DNA of 64,000 nt from JBCDKH01 sp964388485 (GCA_964388485.1 CAYMAS010000014.1:14685-78684), one strand, 5' to 3'; counted from the stretch's first letter, positions 40,082 through 49,634 are shown. Notes: generated by a model not told the origin, from the letters alone. A program made the numbers and translations.

Positions 40082-42469
40082 TTGTCTGCTCCCGACTCAG
40101 TCTCGCTCCTTCGGCCGCGGACCGGCGAGTACGTTGATGCGTCGGGTCAGCCCTGGGCCGTCTCGATCGACAACTGCGGAGACGAGCCGATCCACATTCC
40201 GAACCTCATTCAGCCGCACGGCCACCTCCTGGCGGTGGCGGACGGCGTCGTGACGCAGGCGTCGTATCAGGCAAGCGCGTTGCTCGGCGGCGACGTCGCG
40301 GGTCGGCAGCTGGACGACCTCTTGCCCGAGGTCGCCGAGGCCGTCAAGACGCAGTCGCTCGACACGACGATCGTGCGGCTCATGCAGGTCGAGCTGGAAG
40401 GCCGCTTCTTCGACGTCCTGGCTCACCACCATCGCGAAGCCAACGGCGAGCAGATCATCATCGAGCTTGAAAGTCGCCACGGCGTTCGCCAGCCCGACCG
40501 TCAAGCCGCGGCGTCGCAGCGACGCGTGTTGAACAAGCTCCAAGCCGCCGACAACTGGCAGGCGATGGCGGACGCGATGGCGACGGAGATTCAGCACCTC
40601 ACCGGCTTCGACCGCGTCATGGTCTACCGCTTCGACGCCGACTACAACGGCCAGGTCGTTGCCGAAGCGACCGACCCTCAGATCGATCCGAACCTCGAGA
40701 GCTACCTCGGCCTTAACTACCCGGCGACGGACATCCCCGCCCAGGCCCGACGGCTTTATCTGCAGAATTGGGTCCGGGCGATCCCCGACATCGGCTACAC
40801 GCCCCAGCCGCTGGTGCCGGAGCAGAACCCGAAGCTCGGCCGGCACGATCGGCTCGACCTGAGCTTCGCCACGCTCCGCAGCGTTTCGCCCCTGCACGTC
40901 GAGTACCTGCAGAACATGGGCGTCGCCGCGACGCTGACGGTCAGCCTGATCGACCTTCGCTCGCCCGACGGCGGCATGGCTTTGGTCGATCCTGTGCAGG
41001 GCAGGCTCTGGGGCCTCATCGCGTGTCACCACTACCGCGGGCCACATGCCATCGAATTCGATCTGCGGGAGACGTGCGAGCTCGTTGGCCGCGTCGCGAG
41101 TCTACAGTTGTCGACGCAGAGCGCACGGAAGGCCGCCGACGATCAAGCGAAGCACCGGGCCAAGCAGGCCGCGTTGGTCCGGCAGACGGTGGCGTGTGAC
41201 GATAACGCCGAGTCCATGGCGCGGGCCCTGCTTGAAGGTGACGTAACGATCGGAGATGTGGTTGAGGCCGACGGTGCCGCGTGGCTGGACCACGACGCGA
41301 TCCAGACCATCGGCGAGGTGCCGTCGCACGAGACGATTCGCAAGATCGGAAGGTGGGTTCGGCAAAGCGGAGACGACGTCGTGGCGACGCATCAACTGAC
41401 GCTGGACGCTGCGGATCTTTGCGACGTTGCCGAGGCGAAGGAACTGGCGTCGGGCGTGCTGGCCTTCGAGCTGCCGGGCAGCGACGCGATTCTGATGTGG
41501 CTTCGTGGCGAGCGGGTCCGCACGGTCGACTGGGCGGGCAAACCGGACAAGCCCGAGTCCGGTCGGCTCTCGCCGCGCAAGAGCTTCGCCAAGTGGAAGG
41601 GCCGGGTCCGTGGCCGCAGCGAGCCGTGGAGCGACGCCGAAGTCGCAGCCGTCTCGGAATTGCGGTCCGCGCTCATCGAGGTCGTGCTCAGGCACACCCG
41701 TCAGATCTCCCGCCTCAACGCCGACCTTGCCGCGAGCAACCGCGAACTGGCGAGCTTCGCCTACGCCGCCGCCCACGATCTGCGCGAGCCGATCCGCGGC
41801 ATCAACAACCTGACCAGCTTCACGCTCGAAGATTACGGCGACCTGCTCGACGACGAAGGCCGAGGCTATCTGCAGAAAGTCCAAGGCCTGACGCAGCGGA
41901 TGGATGGCCTCATCGCCAGTCTGCTCCGCTACGCGCAGCTCGGCCAAGCCAAGCTTCAGCGCGTGCCGGTCGATCTGAACGACGTCGTCGCCGACGCGGT
42001 CGATCTTGTGGTGGCATCACAGGAGAAGCCGGACGTCGAGATCAGGGTGGCGGAGCATCTGCCGAGGCTGCACGCGGATGCCGATCGTTTGCTGGAGGTC
42101 TATCAGAACCTGCTGACGAACGCGATCAAATATGCGGGAACCGCGACGCCGCAAATCGACGTCGGCGTCGCCACACCCGCCGAAGCTGCGGCCGCTGCGG
42201 ATGACGACTTTTCCCGCTCGCTTGCCGCGTTGGCGACAGGCACCGTGCTCTTTGTGCGGGATGGAGGCATCGGCATCCCGCCCGACAGTCGCGATGCGGT
42301 CTTCACGATCTTCCGTCGGCTCCACCCGCGCGACGACTACGGCGGCGGCTCGGGTGCAGGGCTTACCATCGTCCGCCAAGCCGTCGAACGCCACGGCGGC
42401 AAAATCTGGATCACCGCCAACGGCGACAAATCCGGCACCACCTTCTGGTTCACCATCGGCAGCACGTGA
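40082..42469 (+). CDS. bphP: Bacteriophytochrome sensor histidine kinase
   Basis: A 795-residue red/far-red photoreceptor kinase. Order: PAS (about 20-110) with the biliverdin-binding Cys32 in SIDNCGDEPIHIPNLIQPHG; GAF (about 140-310) with PATDIPAQAR and GLIACHHYRGPHAIEFD; PHY (about 330-500) with the tongue motif SPRKSF; then HisKA with AHDLREPIRGI (phospho-acceptor His) and HATPase (NLLTNAIKYAG, VRDGGIGIPP, GGSGAGLTIV). The G1 box is DGGIGI rather than DNGIGI. TTG start at 40082. No response regulator or fused receiver follows, so the phosphotransfer partner must be elsewhere. Coupled to bphO. Confidence 0.92.
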   Translation: MSAPDSVSLLRPRTGEYVDASGQPWAVSIDNCGDEPIHIPNLIQPHGHLLAVADGVVTQASYQASALLGGDVAGRQLDDLLPEVAEAVKTQSLDTTIVRLMQVELEGRFFDVLAHHHREANGEQIIIELESRHGVRQPDRQAAASQRRVLNKLQAADNWQAMADAMATEIQHLTGFDRVMVYRFDADYNGQVVAEATDPQIDPNLESYLGLNYPATDIPAQARRLYLQNWVRAIPDIGYTPQPLVPEQNPKLGRHDRLDLSFATLRSVSPLHVEYLQNMGVAATLTVSLIDLRSPDGGMALVDPVQGRLWGLIACHHYRGPHAIEFDLRETCELVGRVASLQLSTQSARKAADDQAKHRAKQAALVRQTVACDDNAESMARALLEGDVTIGDVVEADGAAWLDHDAIQTIGEVPSHETIRKIGRWVRQSGDDVVATHQLTLDAADLCDVAEAKELASGVLAFELPGSDAILMWLRGERVRTVDWAGKPDKPESGRLSPRKSFAKWKGRVRGRSEPWSDAEVAAVSELRSALIEVVLRHTRQISRLNADLAASNRELASFAYAAAHDLREPIRGINNLTSFTLEDYGDLLDDEGRGYLQKVQGLTQRMDGLIASLLRYAQLGQAKLQRVPVDLNDVVADAVDLVVASQEKPDVEIRVAEHLPRLHADADRLLEVYQNLLTNAIKYAGTATPQIDVGVATPAEAAAAADDDFSRSLAALATGTVLFVRDGGIGIPPDSRDAVFTIFRRLHPRDDYGGGSGAGLTIVRQAVERHGGKIWITANGDKSGTTFWFTIGST

Positions 42470-42566
42470 CGTACGACGTCAGGCGTCGCGGCTACCAAGC
42501 GTCGAACGCAGCGTCATTCGACTGAATCCAGACAATCTTCGATCCTCCCGACCACTTCAGCTACGG

Positions 42567-42839
42567 TCACAGAAGCCCCACGATCGTCGCCGCCCGCTGT
42601 AAGGTCGCTCTCGTGATCCGTACCACCACCTCCGGCGTCAGCTCTGCCTGCTCGTCCTCGTGGTACGACTCGGGAATCTCCTTCAGCGACAGATCCCGCA
42701 CCTCTTGCTCGACCTGCTCCTGCCTCGCCTGCTGAGCCGCCAGATCGTCCCGCTTCAACGGCTCGACCGCGTCGTAAGCGAGCATCAGAGTGCTGACCTG
42801 CCACTCCCAAAAGCCGTGCGTGCCCTGATCGTCTGCCAT
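42567..42839 (-). CDS. Small hypothetical protein downstream of comM
   Basis: A 90-residue acidic, glutamine/glutamate-rich protein (EQVEQEVRDLSLKEIPESYH, DEQAELTPEVVVRITRATLQ). It starts 8 bp after the comM stop codon on the same strand, which is the main evidence that it is real. No family recognised. Composition suggests a helical, soluble protein. Confidence 0.5.
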   Translation of the reverse strand: MADDQGTHGFWEWQVSTLMLAYDAVEPLKRDDLAAQQARQEQVEQEVRDLSLKEIPESYHEDEQAELTPEVVVRITRATLQRAATIVGLL

Positions 42840-42847
42840 GCTTCACC

Positions 42848-44356
42848 CTACGGACGCCGATCCAGAATCCGATACCCGACGGCTTCGGCGACGTGGAGCT
42901 CGGTGACGTCCGCCTCACCTTCGACGTCGGCAATCGTTCGGGCGACACGCCGCACCTTGTCGTACGCTCGGGCGGAGAGGCCCAACTCCTCCATCGCCTG
43001 CCGCAGAATCATCAACGCACCGTCTTCCAGCGGCACCGCGTCGTTCAGCAGGCGGCCGCTCATGCGAGCGTTCGTCATCGAGCCGTTGCCGAAGCGTTCA
43101 CGCTGGGCGGATCGGGCACGAGTCACCGACTGACGCATCTCGTCGCTCGTCGTGCCGACCTTCTTCCGGCTCAACTCGTCGTAGCTCACCTTCGGCACCT
43201 CGATGTGCAGGTCGATCCGATCGAGCAACGGCCCGCTGAGTCGCGACAGGTACTTCTCGTCGCGCCCGCCTCGGCCCTCGTCGCCGCGAACGCTCGGGTT
43301 CATCGCCGCGACGAGCATGAAGTCCGCGGGAAACTTCACGCTCGAGTGCACGCGGCTGACCGTGATCTCGCCGCCCTCGAGCGGCTCGCGGAGCATGTCG
43401 AGCACTGTCCTGCCGAACTCCGGCAGCTCGTCGAGAAACAGGATGCCGTGATGCGACAGCGAGCACTCGCCGGGCTTGGGCACGCTGCCGCCGCCGACCA
43501 AAGCCTGGGCGGTTGCGGAGTGGTGGGGCGAGCGGAAGGGCCGGTGCGTCATGAGGCTGACGCCGCTCGGCAGGAGGCCGACGGTGCTGTAAATACGCGT
43601 CGTCTCCAGCGCTTCGTCCCGCGTCAGCGGCGGCATGATTCCGCCCATCCGCTTGGCGAGCATCGTCTTGCCCGTGCCAGGCGGCCCGATCATCGCCAAG
43701 TTGTGCCGACCACTGCAGGCGATGACGACCGCCCGCTTCACCGCCTCCTGACCACGCACATCGGCAAAATCCGGCACCGCTTCGGCCGAGCCGCCGATCT
43801 CGTCGCTGTCCGTCTCGCAAGCCGGCTCGGGAGCACCTTCGTCGCCGTTGAGAAACGCGACCGCCTGGGCGAGCGTGCCGACAGGGATCACCTCGACCTC
43901 GCTGACCACTGCGGCTTCTTTCGCGTTGACCTCGGGCACAAGGACCCCGGTCATGCCAAGCGACGCCGCCAGCATCGCCATCGACAACGCCCCGCGGATC
44001 GGCCGAACGCGGCCGTCGAGTGCTAATTCGCCGGCAATGAGGTACTGGCGATGTCGCTCGCCGATGATGCTGCCGGTGCACCGCATCAGGCCGACGCTGA
44101 TCGCCAGATCGAGTGCCGCCGCCTCCTTCTTCACGTCCGCCGGGGCCAGGTTGATGAACACCTTCGACGTCGGCACCGGATGGCCGCTGTTTTGAATCGC
44201 CCGCCGCGTCCGCTCGACGCTCTCCTTCGTCGCCGCCTGCGCCAGGCCGACCAGCACCGTCGCCGCCGAGCCGCGGCCGGTGACGTCGACCTCCACGTCG
44301 CACGGCACCGCGTCGATTCCCTGCAGCACAAACGTCTTCACCCGCGACAACGCCAT
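42848..44356 (-). CDS. comM: YifB/ComM family Mg chelatase-like AAA+ ATPase
   Basis: A 502-residue hexameric helicase-like ATPase; in naturally competent bacteria ComM promotes branch migration during transformation. N-terminal LonP-like domain (VPCDVEVDVTGRGSAATVLV, NLAPADVKKEAAALDLAISV). AAA domain with Walker A IGPPGTGKTMLAKRM and Walker B ILFLDELPEFGRTVLD, plus PLEGGEITVSRVHSSVKFPA. The C-terminal lid has SARAYDKVRRVARTIADVEG. Length is normal. Start ATG 44356. It is followed closely by a small hypothetical gene. Confidence 0.95.
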   Translation of the reverse strand: MALSRVKTFVLQGIDAVPCDVEVDVTGRGSAATVLVGLAQAATKESVERTRRAIQNSGHPVPTSKVFINLAPADVKKEAAALDLAISVGLMRCTGSIIGERHRQYLIAGELALDGRVRPIRGALSMAMLAASLGMTGVLVPEVNAKEAAVVSEVEVIPVGTLAQAVAFLNGDEGAPEPACETDSDEIGGSAEAVPDFADVRGQEAVKRAVVIACSGRHNLAMIGPPGTGKTMLAKRMGGIMPPLTRDEALETTRIYSTVGLLPSGVSLMTHRPFRSPHHSATAQALVGGGSVPKPGECSLSHHGILFLDELPEFGRTVLDMLREPLEGGEITVSRVHSSVKFPADFMLVAAMNPSVRGDEGRGGRDEKYLSRLSGPLLDRIDLHIEVPKVSYDELSRKKVGTTSDEMRQSVTRARSAQRERFGNGSMTNARMSGRLLNDAVPLEDGALMILRQAMEELGLSARAYDKVRRVARTIADVEGEADVTELHVAEAVGYRILDRRP

Positions 44357-44430
44357 GAGTCACTGACGCTAACGGAGCAGCAGAGAAACTGCAAAAGCTG
44401 CCAAGCTACCGGTTTGGAAAGCTAGACGTC

Positions 44431-44462
44431 AGGAAGGGCACGCATTAGGAAGGGCACGCATT
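44431..44462. repeat. 16-bp perfect tandem duplication at the isomerase stop
   Basis: AGGAAGGGCACGCATT occurs twice in direct succession (44431-44446, 44447-44462). The second copy reaches the stop codon (44461-44463) of the isomerase gene on the other strand. It looks like a recent slippage duplication. Confidence 0.85.
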
Positions 44463-45252
44463 AGGAAAGCCCCATGCCCTGCAGGAACTTCAGGCTCGTC
44501 GCCAGCGAATCGAACGGATCACGATAGGTCGTGTCCTGCTCGACGCAGAAGCACTTGACGCCCGAATCCTGTGCCGCCACGAGGATGCCGGGCCAGTCGA
44601 GATTGCCGACGCCGACCTCTGCCATGTAGACGTTCCGCTCGGTGTCGATGGCGAGGTCCTTGACGTGGATCAGCGGCACCCGGCCGGCGAACTTGCGGAT
44701 CCACCAAGACGGATCGCCGCCGGCGTGTGCGACCCAGTAGGTGTCGAGCTCGAACCAGGCGTCGGGGTGCATGTGCTCGATGAGCAGGTCAATTGCCCGC
44801 TCTGCCTCGAACTGATCCTTGCCGCCGAGCTTGGCCCACTCGTGACTGTGATTGTGGTAGCCGAAGCGGATGCCGTGTTCGGCAAGTTTGGCGACGCCGT
44901 CGTTGAAGGTCTCGATCCACTTGAGCCAGTTCGTCTCGTTGTACTCGTCGGCTTTGGGAAAGTACCCGCCGACGGCGGTGAGGTCGGTGCCGAGGGTCTT
45001 GAGATCGTCTGCCACAGCCTCCGGCCGCTCGATCGCCGCCTCGTACGGCCGGATGTGCGTCGCGACGCATTGCAGCCCCGTGTCATCGAGGATCTGGCGA
45101 ACGACCTTGACGTCCTCCATCCAAACCGCCGACGCCTGCACCGCGGTCCACCCCTGATCCGCCAACCGCCGGCATGTCGTCGCCAATTCCTCCGGCGTCT
45201 TGCAGTGGTCGCGCAGGGTAAAGAGCTGGACGGCGAGGGTGAGATCTTGCAT
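44461..45252 (-). CDS. Sugar phosphate isomerase/epimerase family protein (AP-endonuclease-2-like TIM barrel)
   Basis: A 263-residue TIM-barrel enzyme of the xylose-isomerase-like/IolE-type family. Metal and substrate residues sit in FGYHNHSHEWAKLG, PDAWFELDTYWVAHAGGDP and PLIHVKDLAIDTERN, with VGNLDWPGILVAAQDSGVKC and CVEQDTTYRDPFDSLATSLK near the C-terminus. ATG 45252 is preferred; the frame is open to 45372 without similarity. Substrate unknown. Planctomycetes carry many paralogues of this family. Confidence 0.88.
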   Translation of the reverse strand: MQDLTLAVQLFTLRDHCKTPEELATTCRRLADQGWTAVQASAVWMEDVKVVRQILDDTGLQCVATHIRPYEAAIERPEAVADDLKTLGTDLTAVGGYFPKADEYNETNWLKWIETFNDGVAKLAEHGIRFGYHNHSHEWAKLGGKDQFEAERAIDLLIEHMHPDAWFELDTYWVAHAGGDPSWWIRKFAGRVPLIHVKDLAIDTERNVYMAEVGVGNLDWPGILVAAQDSGVKCFCVEQDTTYRDPFDSLATSLKFLQGMGLS

Positions 45253-45436
45253 GGGATCAAGGTAGTAGAGGCGACGCCGCATCGCTATGGGAGGATCGCA
45301 TAGCGGACAAACGTTGGGTGCTGCCGAATCGTTACAACCGCGAGGTGATGCAAATGGGTGTTGATCTGACACTCCGTTTGGTCGCTCGACTCAGATCTAG
45401 GTTGATCGACAGCTACAAATCGTAGATAGTACCGCC

Positions 45437-46585
45437 GTGAACAACCCATGGAGAATGGCAGCGTGTCTTACCACCTTCGGTTGCCTCGGCAGCTTGTCAG
45501 CGACTTCTTTCGCTGCTCCAAGCCTGATTCCGCTGGGCGATCTACCCGGCGGCGACATCTCGAGCGATGCTACCGCCATCAACAGCGATGGCACCGTCAT
45601 CGTTGGACAGAGCGTCTCCTCCACTGGCTCGCAGGCTTTCCGCTGGACTGCCGAGACCGGCATGGTCGGACTGGGCGGGTTGACGGGTGCCTCTGGAGCC
45701 AGCAGCGCACGCGGCGTCAGCGGCGACGGATCGGTAGTTGTCGGACGAAGTGGAACGTCGTCCGGCAGCGAGGGCTTTCGCTGGACTGCCGAAGGCGGCA
45801 TGACCGGAATCGGCGATTTGCCTGGCGGAATTTACTTCAGCGTCGCAGACGGTATCAGCCGAGACGGCTCCACCATCGTCGGTTCGTCATCAGGAGCAGA
45901 CGGGTTCGAAGCATTTCGCTGGACGGTCGATGATCTTTTCGAGCCGCTTGGATTTCCCCAGAACGGTAGATCAAGCGGAGCTGGCAGCGTCAGTTCTGAC
46001 GGCTCCATGGTCGCGGGCGCGGCATCTATTACGGGCAGCGGCGGCACGATTGCGAACGGCGTGCGTTGGACGCGAGACGCGGGTCCGTTGCTACTAGATT
46101 ACGACCTGTTCGCAGGATCCACCCGCGCAATCAGCGACGACGGCAGCACGATTGTCGGATCCTCTGGATTCATTGATCAGACGGCCTACCAATGGACGCA
46201 AGATGAAGGCCTTGTTCCCCTTTTCGGCCCGACGGGTGGACCGGGCGGCGTGCCGCTAGCGTTGAGTGCAGACGGCTCCGTCGTCGTCGGCACGTTATTC
46301 GCTGGGACTGTCCCCGACACGGAGCAGGCCTTCGTGTGGAGCAAGAATGGTGGCGTTCGCTCACTGACCGACATCCTCGACACTTTCAACCTTGACTACC
46401 GCAGTGACGGTTGGACTCGTCTGCTCGCTGCTACCGGCGTCAGCGATGACGGCAGTGTTGTGACGGGCACTGGAATTCGCAACGGTAATTTGGAAGCCTT
46501 CGTCGCTGTCATTCCTGAGCCTGGAGCAGCCGCGTCGATTGCCGGCCTTGCCGGTGTTGCTCTTCGTCGTCGGTCTAGAGGGTGA
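45437..46585 (+). CDS. PEP-CTERM protein with HAF-type extracellular repeats
   Basis: A 382-residue exported protein starting at GTG 45437. Signal peptide around CLTTFGCLGSLSATSFA. The body consists of HAF-like repeats: LGDLPGGDISSDATAINSDG, TVIVGQS, AFRWTAETGMVGLGGL, GVSGDGSVVVGRS, EGFRWTAEGGMTGIGDLPGG, GISRDGSTIVGSSS, and so on; at least six copies of 'SxDGSxVVG' and 'AFRWT' alternate. The tail VIPEPGAAASIAGLAGVALR plus basic residues is a PEP-CTERM anchor. Codon use appears less GC-biased than neighbouring housekeeping genes. Convergent with ppdK. Confidence 0.85.
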   Translation: MNNPWRMAACLTTFGCLGSLSATSFAAPSLIPLGDLPGGDISSDATAINSDGTVIVGQSVSSTGSQAFRWTAETGMVGLGGLTGASGASSARGVSGDGSVVVGRSGTSSGSEGFRWTAEGGMTGIGDLPGGIYFSVADGISRDGSTIVGSSSGADGFEAFRWTVDDLFEPLGFPQNGRSSGAGSVSSDGSMVAGAASITGSGGTIANGVRWTRDAGPLLLDYDLFAGSTRAISDDGSTIVGSSGFIDQTAYQWTQDEGLVPLFGPTGGPGGVPLALSADGSVVVGTLFAGTVPDTEQAFVWSKNGGVRSLTDILDTFNLDYRSDGWTRLLAATGVSDDGSVVTGTGIRNGNLEAFVAVIPEPGAAASIAGLAGVALRRRSRG

Positions 46586-46726
46586 GGGATATATCGTCAA
46601 CATCTCCTGCCCTAGCGGGCAACAATCCTTTTCACTCCCCGGATAATCGAAGTCGTTGGAAGAGGTCCGCCTCACGACGACCGCTGTGGCATCACTTCCG
46701 CAGAAGCCCGCAGCGACCAGCAAAAT

Positions 46727-46748
46727 AGGCCGCCTCGAAAGGCGGCCT
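46727..46748 (-). terminator. Terminator of ppdK
   Basis: AGGCCGCCT and AGGCGGCCT form a perfect 9-bp stem with a TTCG loop on the minus strand, followed there by ATTTTG. It lies 34 bp past the ppdK stop. Confidence 0.85.
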
Positions 46749-46781
46749 GCTGAAGTCACAGCCTCAATGTCATGAGGGTGG

Positions 46782-49508
46782 CTATCCGTTCAAGGCCGCG
46801 TGGGCCGCGGCAAGGCGGGCGATGGGGACGCGGAAGGGGCTACAGCTGACGTAGTCGAGGCCAACCTTGTGGCAGAAGTGGACGCTCGACGGATCGCCGC
46901 CGTGCTCGCCGCAGATGCCGAGCTTGACGTCAGGCCGCGTCGCCTTGCCCTTCTCGACGGCGATCTTCACCATCTCGCCCACGCCGTTCTGGTCGAGGCT
47001 CTGGAACGGGTCCTCGGGCAGGATGCCCTTATCGACGTACTCGCGAAGGAAGACGCCCGCATCGTCACGGCTGAAGCCGAAGGTCATCTGTGTCAGGTCG
47101 TTCGTGCCGAAGCTGAAGAACTCCGCCTGCTCGGCGATCTTGTCGGCCGTGATGGCGGCGCGGGGCACCTCGATCATCGTGCCGACGAGGTACTTGCACT
47201 TCTTCTTCTTGGCCTGGAAGACCTGCTCGGCCTCGTCGTGCAAATGCTCGATGAGGTACGACAGCTCCGTGTCCGTGCCCGCGAGCGGGATCATGATCTC
47301 CGGGACGATGTTCCCGCCGACCTGCAACGCCGCCTCGAGAATCGCACGCACCTGCATGCGCAGGATCTCGGGGTACGTCACCGCCAACCGGCAGCCGCGG
47401 TGGCCGAGCATGGGGTTGGACTCGTGGAGCGCGGTGATGCGGCTCTTGACCTCGTCGCTCGTCACGCCGGTGTTGCCGGCGATCAGCTCGATCTCCTTGT
47501 ACTGATCGACGCCCGGCAGGAACTCGTGCAACGGCGGGTCGAGCAGGCGAATGGTCACCGGCAGACCCTTCATCGCCTTGAACAGGCCGGCAAAGTCCTT
47601 CCGCTGGAACGGCAGGAGCTTCTTGAGCGCCTTCTCGCGGCCTTCGGTCGTGCTCGCCAGAATCATCTCACGCATCGGCCCAATCCGCTCGGGCTCGAAG
47701 AACATGTGCTCGGTCCGGCAAAGCCCGATGCCCTCGGCACCGAAGTCGCGCGCCTTCTTCGAGTCGCCGGGCGTGTCGGCGTTGGTGCGGACCTTCATCG
47801 TGCGGAACTTATCCGCCAGGCTCATGAGCTTCTTGAAGTTGCGATCCGGCTCGGGGTCCTGCGTCTCGACCTCGCCGGCCAGGACGTCGCCCGTCGTGCC
47901 GTCGATGCTGAGCGAGTCGCCCGGGCCGTACTTCTTGCCGTTGATCGTGGCGGTCTCCTTGTCGGCGTCGATCTCAACGGCGCCCGCACCGCAGACACAA
48001 GGCTTGCCCCAGCCGCGGGCGACGACGGCCGCGTGGCTCGTCTTGCCGCCGGTGCTGGTGAGAATGCCCTTCGCCGCGTGCATGCCGTCGACGTCTTCGG
48101 GACTCGTCTCGCGACGTACGAGCAACACGGCCTCGCCGGCCTCGGCCCGCTTCTTGGCGTCCTGTGCCGTGAACGACAGCTTGCCGACGGCCGCGCCGGG
48201 CGAGGCGTTCAGGCCGCTCGTCAGCACCTCGGCGTTCTTGCGCGCCGCCGGCGCGAAGGCCGGGTGCAGGAGCTGATCGAGGTGGCCGGGCGTGACCATC
48301 TTGACGGCCGCCTTCTCGTCGATGAGCTTTTCCTTGAGCAGGTCGGTGGCGATCTTGAGCGCCGCCCGGCCGGTCCGCTTGCCGTTGCGGGTCTGGAGCA
48401 TGTAGAGCTTGCGTTCTTCGACCGTAAATTCGAAGTCCTGCATGTCCTTGTACCGCTCCTCGAGACGCTGGCGCATCTCCATCAGCTCCTTGTACATCTT
48501 GGGAAGCTCCTTCTTCATCTCGACAAGACCTTTGGGCGTGCGGATGCCGGCGACGACGTCTTCGCCCTGGGCGTTGACGAGGTACTCGACGAGGAACTTG
48601 TTGTCGCCCGAACTCGGGTCACGCGTGAAGCCCACGCCCGTCGCGCAGTCGTCGCCCATGTTGCCGAAGACCATCGTTTGGCAGTTGACCGCGGTGCCGG
48701 CCAAGCCCTGGATGCCTTCAGCCCGGCGGTAGCTGTGGGCCTTGTCGCTGTCCCAGCTCTTGAAGACCGCCTCGATCGCCAGCTCCAGCTGTCCCATCGG
48801 GTCCTGCGGGAAGGCGAAGCCGGCGTGCTTCTTGAAGACCTTCTTGTACTCCTCGCACAGCTCCTTGAGGTCCTCGGCGGACAGCTCGGTGTCCTCCTCG
48901 ACGCCGCGATCCTTCTTCATGGCCGCGATGGCCTCTTCGAAGTGGTGGTGGTGCACGCCGACGACGACGTCGCCGTACATGTTGATGAGTCGGCGGTAGC
49001 TGTCGTAGGCGAAGCGGTCGTTCTGCTGGGCCATCGACTCGACGATCTCGTCGGTCAGGCCCAGGTTCAGGACGGTGTCCATCATGCCCGGCATCGACAC
49101 GGCCGCGCCGGAGCGCACGCTAAGGAGCAGCGGCTTCTTGGCGTCGCCGAACTTCTTCTTCGTCGCCTTCTCGGTCTTGCGGACGTTCTTGGCGACCTCG
49201 TCCATGAGGCCCTTGGGAAGCTTCTTGCCGCCCGAGTTGTAGTCGGCGCAGGTCTCGGTGGTGATGGTGAATCCGGGCGGCACGGGGAAGCCGCTGGAGG
49301 TCATGTCGGCAAGGTTGGCCCCCTTGCCGCCGAGCAGCAGCTTGTCGCTTCGGCCGCCTTCGGCTTTGCCTTCGCCAAAGAAGTAGACGCGCTTGCCGGC
49401 CGCTTTGTTGGCGGCTTTTTTCACGGTCTTGGTGAGCTTCTTCGCGGACTTGGAAGCTTTTTTAACGGCCTTCTTGGCGCGCTTCGCCGGGGATGCGGTG
49501 GCGGGCAT
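46782..49508 (-). CDS. ppdK: Pyruvate, phosphate dikinase
   Basis: Interconverts pyruvate + ATP + Pi and PEP + AMP + PPi. ATP-grasp domain at the N-terminus (LLGGKGANLADMTSSGFPVP, LLSVRSGAAVSMPGMMDTVL, GTAVNCQTMVFGNMG). Swivelling domain with the phosphorylatable His in ILTSTGGKTSHAAVVARGWG. PEP-binding TIM barrel with GAEGIGLCRTEHMFFE, NPMLGHRGCRLAVTYPEI, FFSFGTNDLTQMTFGFSRDD and the catalytic Cys in GICGEHGGDPSSV. Length 908, of which about 39 N-terminal residues are a Lys/Ala tail (AKKAVKKASKSAKKLTKTVK) absent from usual PPDKs. A promoter lies at 49583-49611. Confidence 0.97.
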   Translation of the reverse strand: MPATASPAKRAKKAVKKASKSAKKLTKTVKKAANKAAGKRVYFFGEGKAEGGRSDKLLLGGKGANLADMTSSGFPVPPGFTITTETCADYNSGGKKLPKGLMDEVAKNVRKTEKATKKKFGDAKKPLLLSVRSGAAVSMPGMMDTVLNLGLTDEIVESMAQQNDRFAYDSYRRLINMYGDVVVGVHHHHFEEAIAAMKKDRGVEEDTELSAEDLKELCEEYKKVFKKHAGFAFPQDPMGQLELAIEAVFKSWDSDKAHSYRRAEGIQGLAGTAVNCQTMVFGNMGDDCATGVGFTRDPSSGDNKFLVEYLVNAQGEDVVAGIRTPKGLVEMKKELPKMYKELMEMRQRLEERYKDMQDFEFTVEERKLYMLQTRNGKRTGRAALKIATDLLKEKLIDEKAAVKMVTPGHLDQLLHPAFAPAARKNAEVLTSGLNASPGAAVGKLSFTAQDAKKRAEAGEAVLLVRRETSPEDVDGMHAAKGILTSTGGKTSHAAVVARGWGKPCVCGAGAVEIDADKETATINGKKYGPGDSLSIDGTTGDVLAGEVETQDPEPDRNFKKLMSLADKFRTMKVRTNADTPGDSKKARDFGAEGIGLCRTEHMFFEPERIGPMREMILASTTEGREKALKKLLPFQRKDFAGLFKAMKGLPVTIRLLDPPLHEFLPGVDQYKEIELIAGNTGVTSDEVKSRITALHESNPMLGHRGCRLAVTYPEILRMQVRAILEAALQVGGNIVPEIMIPLAGTDTELSYLIEHLHDEAEQVFQAKKKKCKYLVGTMIEVPRAAITADKIAEQAEFFSFGTNDLTQMTFGFSRDDAGVFLREYVDKGILPEDPFQSLDQNGVGEMVKIAVEKGKATRPDVKLGICGEHGGDPSSVHFCHKVGLDYVSCSPFRVPIARLAAAHAALNG

Positions 49509-49582
49509 GTGGTGGTTTTCTCGATTTCTGGTGAAAAATGGCCAAGCAGGACGCAGGCCGGGAGGAGTGACTATCGGGCTGC

Positions 49583-49611
49583 AGAGTAGATTTGCTTCGA
49601 CACAACGTCAA
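49583..49611 (-). promoter_or_regulatory. Promoter upstream of ppdK
   Basis: On the minus strand TTGACG (49611-49606), 17-bp spacer and TACTCT (49588-49583). It gives a 5' leader of about 70 nt. Confidence 0.5.
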
Positions 49612-49634
49612 TGAGTCCGCGCGCCGACAACGGT

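Noticed and set aside
46800..49589. 929-codon open frame on the plus strand opposite ppdK
   Set aside because: It is the antisense of a strongly conserved PPDK gene; high GC leaves the opposite frame open. The translation is a His/Asp/Leu/Arg-rich composition without any family pattern.
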